The notes under the pieces were generated by a model, which was not told the DNA's origin, did no database searches, and saw only the letters and a program-made list of their open reading frames with translations. Positions 61,844 to 64,000 of a stretch of DNA of 64,000 nucleotides are shown here, one piece after another (position 1 is the stretch's first letter; each line of letters starts with the position of its first letter). Source of the stretch: Betaproteobacteria bacterium (GTDB taxonomy: Bacteria; Pseudomonadota; Gammaproteobacteria; Burkholderiales; Casimicrobiaceae); contig READ01000015.1 of the NCBI GenBank assembly GCA_004293675.1, positions 150,865 to 214,864 of the forward strand, written 5' to 3'. Made by a program: the position numbers and the translations under genes.

Positions 61844-62480
61844 CAAAACCTTTCAACACAGATTTCGCTGATTTCACACAGATTTACACAGATTTCTTTA
61901 ACTGATCAAGCTGCGAAACGGGCCTTGCTCTCCGACGCAGTTGGTAGCCGCCGAATCAAGGCGAACCCAAAAAATCTGTGTCAATCTGCCTTAATCTGCG
62001 AAATCTGTGTCAAAGAGAAACTTCACACACCCCAACGACTGCTGCCATGGGCCAGCAAGCCCGCTCCGAACCAAAACCTTTCAACACAGATTTCGCTGAT
62101 TTCACACAGATTGACACAGATTTTTTTCATTGATCAAGCTGCGAAACGGGCCTTGCTGTTCGAAGCAGTTGGTAGCCGCCGATTCAAGACGAACCCAAAA
62201 AATCTGTGTCAATCCGCCTTAATCTGCGAAATCTGTGTCAAAGAGAAATGTCACACAAGCAATCAACACTGCCATGGGCTACCAAGCTTGCCAAGCCGCC
62301 GACGAACCAAAACCTTTCAACACAGATTTCGCTGATTTCACACAGATTGACACAGATTTTTCTAATTTATCAAGCTGCGAAACGGGCCTTGCTCTCCGAC
62401 GCAGTTGGTAGCCGCAGATTCAGGACGAACCCAAAAAATCTGTGTTAATCCGCCTTAATCTGCGAAATCTGTGTCAAAAA
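61844..62480. repeat. Tandem array of ~230-bp ACAGATTT repeat units
   Basis: Three units begin with CAAAACCTTTCAACACAGAT at 61844, 62072 and 62308 (periods 228 and 236); the third is shorter. Each unit runs from AACACAGATTTCGCTGATTT through a middle with CAAGCTGCGAAACGGGCCTT to an inverted end, AATCTGCGAAATCTGTGTC. Each unit can therefore fold as a long imperfect stem. The block fills most of the gap between the parS sites and the next gene; it is not coding. Confidence 0.92.
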
Positions 62481-62516
62481 CTACAGCCGACGAACGAGCA
62501 ACATCGCAATCGAAGC

Positions 62517-64000
62517 TTAAAAACCCCAGCCATGCGTCTTCACCAAACGCGTCCCTGACTGCACTTCCTTGGTGACCTCAACGAACTGACCGTCGCGCCA
62601 ATCGAAAAAGCGAGCCGTGGGCAGTGACTGGACGTCCTTCGGTGCGAGTCGGTACCGATAGCGGATCGTGCCCCAGGTCGAGTCCGCCTTGGCGCCGCCA
62701 ACATTTGGCACGGTGGGCAAACCTAGGTCCGCCGGAGCAACGCCTGCGGGAAAGGCAAAAATCCACGGTGTGCTCTCAGTCAATATGTGGCATGAGCCCG
62801 TCGCCGAGAGATTCGCTGTTCGCGCTTTCACGGTCACATCCGAGAACATCCTGAACCAGGGGTGATTGCTTTGCGTGCCCAGAAAGACAAATACACAGCG
62901 TGAACCGCCTTGAACGGGGGTGTTTTTATCAACGACCGCGGTTGCAGCAAGCGCTACTGGGCGAATCTCTGTCTGCGTCCAGCGGGCAAAGGCGTCGGCT
63001 GTCGTTCGCTGCTGCGCGCCAAGCACCACCGCACTGAGCACCACCACAACACTCAACACGGCGCTCAACCGAGCCCGCGTCAAAACCATCCCCGCGACGA
63101 CCGCCAACGCCACCATGGATGCGTAGTAGAACCGACCAAACGTAATCGTGCCGAGCGCGCCGCCGTCGAGCATTCGCGAAAACGCGCCGGCTAGCGGCAT
63201 CTGCACGATCGAAATCGCTACCCATACAGCCATCGCACCCAGCACCATTCCGACCGATGGGCCCGTCACCGACTCGACCGCAAATCGAAGCTGCAATCGA
63301 CGCACCGGAAGCAGCACCGCCAAAAGCCCCGCACCAACAATCAACCACGCCGCAATCGACAAGTTCGATTCATTCAGCGCCAACGCAGCGAACTCAGGCG
63401 CGACGCTAATCCAAGCGCGACCACCTTCCAAAAACCGAGTCAAAGGATCGGCGCCCGTCACGGCATAGGGCTGAGCGATGAGGGCGTGTCGCCAAAAAAA
63501 GGCTGCGCTGATCGTCACGCCCAACACGGCAAACGCACTCGCCCGAACACGAACGGTTGCGCCCGAATAAAACAAAGCGACAAACGCCATCGTCGTGGCC
63601 GCTGGAAACGCGAGCTCTTTGCTCCAGCACGCTGCTAGCGCAGACAATCCCAGCGCCGCCCACCAACGACCGCCTGCGCCACGCAACACCTTGATCAGGG
63701 AAAGGGCGGTACAGAGCAAGAACAACACGGCCAACAGATCAAATCGATTGCTCGGCCAAAGCGTTGCCGTAAGCGAAAACGGCGACAGCGCAAACAACGT
63801 AACCGCCGCCAAAGTCGCCCATTTCTTGACGCCAATATCGCGAAGCAGCACGGCCAATAGACAAACCGATGCGCCGTGAATCACCAAATTGACAAGGCTA
63901 TGTCCTTGATAATCCAAGGAAAAAGCCTGTGTGGCCGCCCACCAGCTCAGAATCCCCAGCGGGCGAAAATAATACGGCTCGTAAAAGTGACTCTGCCAAA
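62517..64000 (-). CDS. Multi-pass membrane protein, glycosyltransferase-like (5' end outside window)
   Basis: The frame is open to the right window edge, so the start is missing; 494 codons are visible. The first visible residues, SHFYEPYYFRPLGILSWW, then DYQGHSLVNLVIHG, resemble the first luminal loop and second helix of large polytopic glycosyltransferases (PMT/ArnT-like). About eight more helices follow, then a soluble C-terminal domain of ~130 residues (GSRCVFVFLGTQSNHPWFRM, ARFFDWRDGQFVEV). Substrate unknown. Confidence 0.7.
   Translation of the reverse strand, partial: WQSHFYEPYYFRPLGILSWWAATQAFSLDYQGHSLVNLVIHGASVCLLAVLLRDIGVKKWATLAAVTLFALSPFSLTATLWPSNRFDLLAVLFLLCTALSLIKVLRGAGGRWWAALGLSALAACWSKELAFPAATTMAFVALFYSGATVRVRASAFAVLGVTISAAFFWRHALIAQPYAVTGADPLTRFLEGGRAWISVAPEFAALALNESNLSIAAWLIVGAGLLAVLLPVRRLQLRFAVESVTGPSVGMVLGAMAVWVAISIVQMPLAGAFSRMLDGGALGTITFGRFYYASMVALAVVAGMVLTRARLSAVLSVVVVLSAVVLGAQQRTTADAFARWTQTEIRPVALAATAVVDKNTPVQGGSRCVFVFLGTQSNHPWFRMFSDVTVKARTANLSATGSCHILTESTPWIFAFPAGVAPADLGLPTVPNVGGAKADSTWGTIRYRYRLAPKDVQSLPTARFFDWRDGQFVEVTKEVQSGTRLVKTHGWGF

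Noticed and set aside
61793..62335. 180-residue open frame across the tandem ACAGATTT repeats
   Set aside because: Its translation is internally repeated because the DNA is; each unit is an inverted repeat, and relatives of the unit elsewhere are non-coding.
61844..62480. CRISPR array
   Set aside because: The period is 228-236 bp with nearly identical whole units, not short repeats with unique spacers, and no cas genes are present.
1..64000. tRNA genes or IS transposases
   Set aside because: No stretch with a complete tRNA arm pattern and no transposase-like protein were seen on either strand; a dedicated scan would be needed to exclude a missed tRNA.

Overview
The window is a GC-rich stretch of a Gram-negative chromosome, most likely from a betaproteobacterium near Burkholderiales. 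I base this on the gene content: an origin-type order mnmG-rsmG-lysE-parA-parB, a Bug-family (TctC) binding protein, a TAXI-TRAP transporter, a GTP-type PEP carboxykinase, a System I cytochrome c maturation cluster and fused isobutyryl-CoA mutase (IcmF). No species can be named from the sequence alone. I saw no tRNA, rRNA, CRISPR array, complete insertion sequence or prophage.

Layout. 0-6 kb: the 3' part of icmF; an HTH/GHKL-ATPase/STAS-like regulator with its own operator-like promoter; then a small accessory patch in which two copies of an SDR 3' fragment flank a zeta-toxin module and a Phd/YefM-like remnant. 6-11 kb: cytochrome c maturation genes ccmA-B-C-D-E-G, lacking ccmF and ccmH, then an MFS transporter. 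11-24 kb: an M16 peptidase, an ATM1-type exporter with a receiver-domain protein, a phospholipase D-type synthase, truncated globin and CoA Nudix hydrolase, then the ybbA-ybbP-like export pair divergent from tesA, followed by tRNA 2-selenouridine synthase. 24-36 kb: an ArsC-like protein, a DJ-1/PfpI protein, a ribbon-helix-helix protein, a tripartite ABC efflux set, a phosphonate/phosphite uptake operon (phnD-C-E-E) and glmU. 36-46 kb: lipoprotein and DUF4124 genes, a secreted alpha/beta hydrolase, a TAXI-TRAP system, a DegV protein, a catalase-family protein beside a HiPIP, and a Bug-type binding protein. 46-55 kb: small hypotheticals, a glutamine amidotransferase/amino-acid-binding pair, a cysteine-synthase homologue, an orphan ParA, PEP carboxykinase and a cytochrome c. 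55-64 kb: parB, parA, lysE-like, rsmG and mnmG with three parS sites, then a tandem repeat block and a truncated membrane glycosyltransferase-like gene.

Repeats are the striking feature. GC-rich palindromic pairs of several families sit in intergenic gaps, inside operons and, in two cases (icmF and mnmG), in frame inside conserved coding sequences. Separately, AT-rich intergenic regions carry a family of about eight elements with two short GCC...GGC hairpins. In six copies the span from the first GCC to the last GGC is exactly 84 bp, and all copies appear to share one orientation. I do not recognise this element, and it is the best candidate here for something undescribed.
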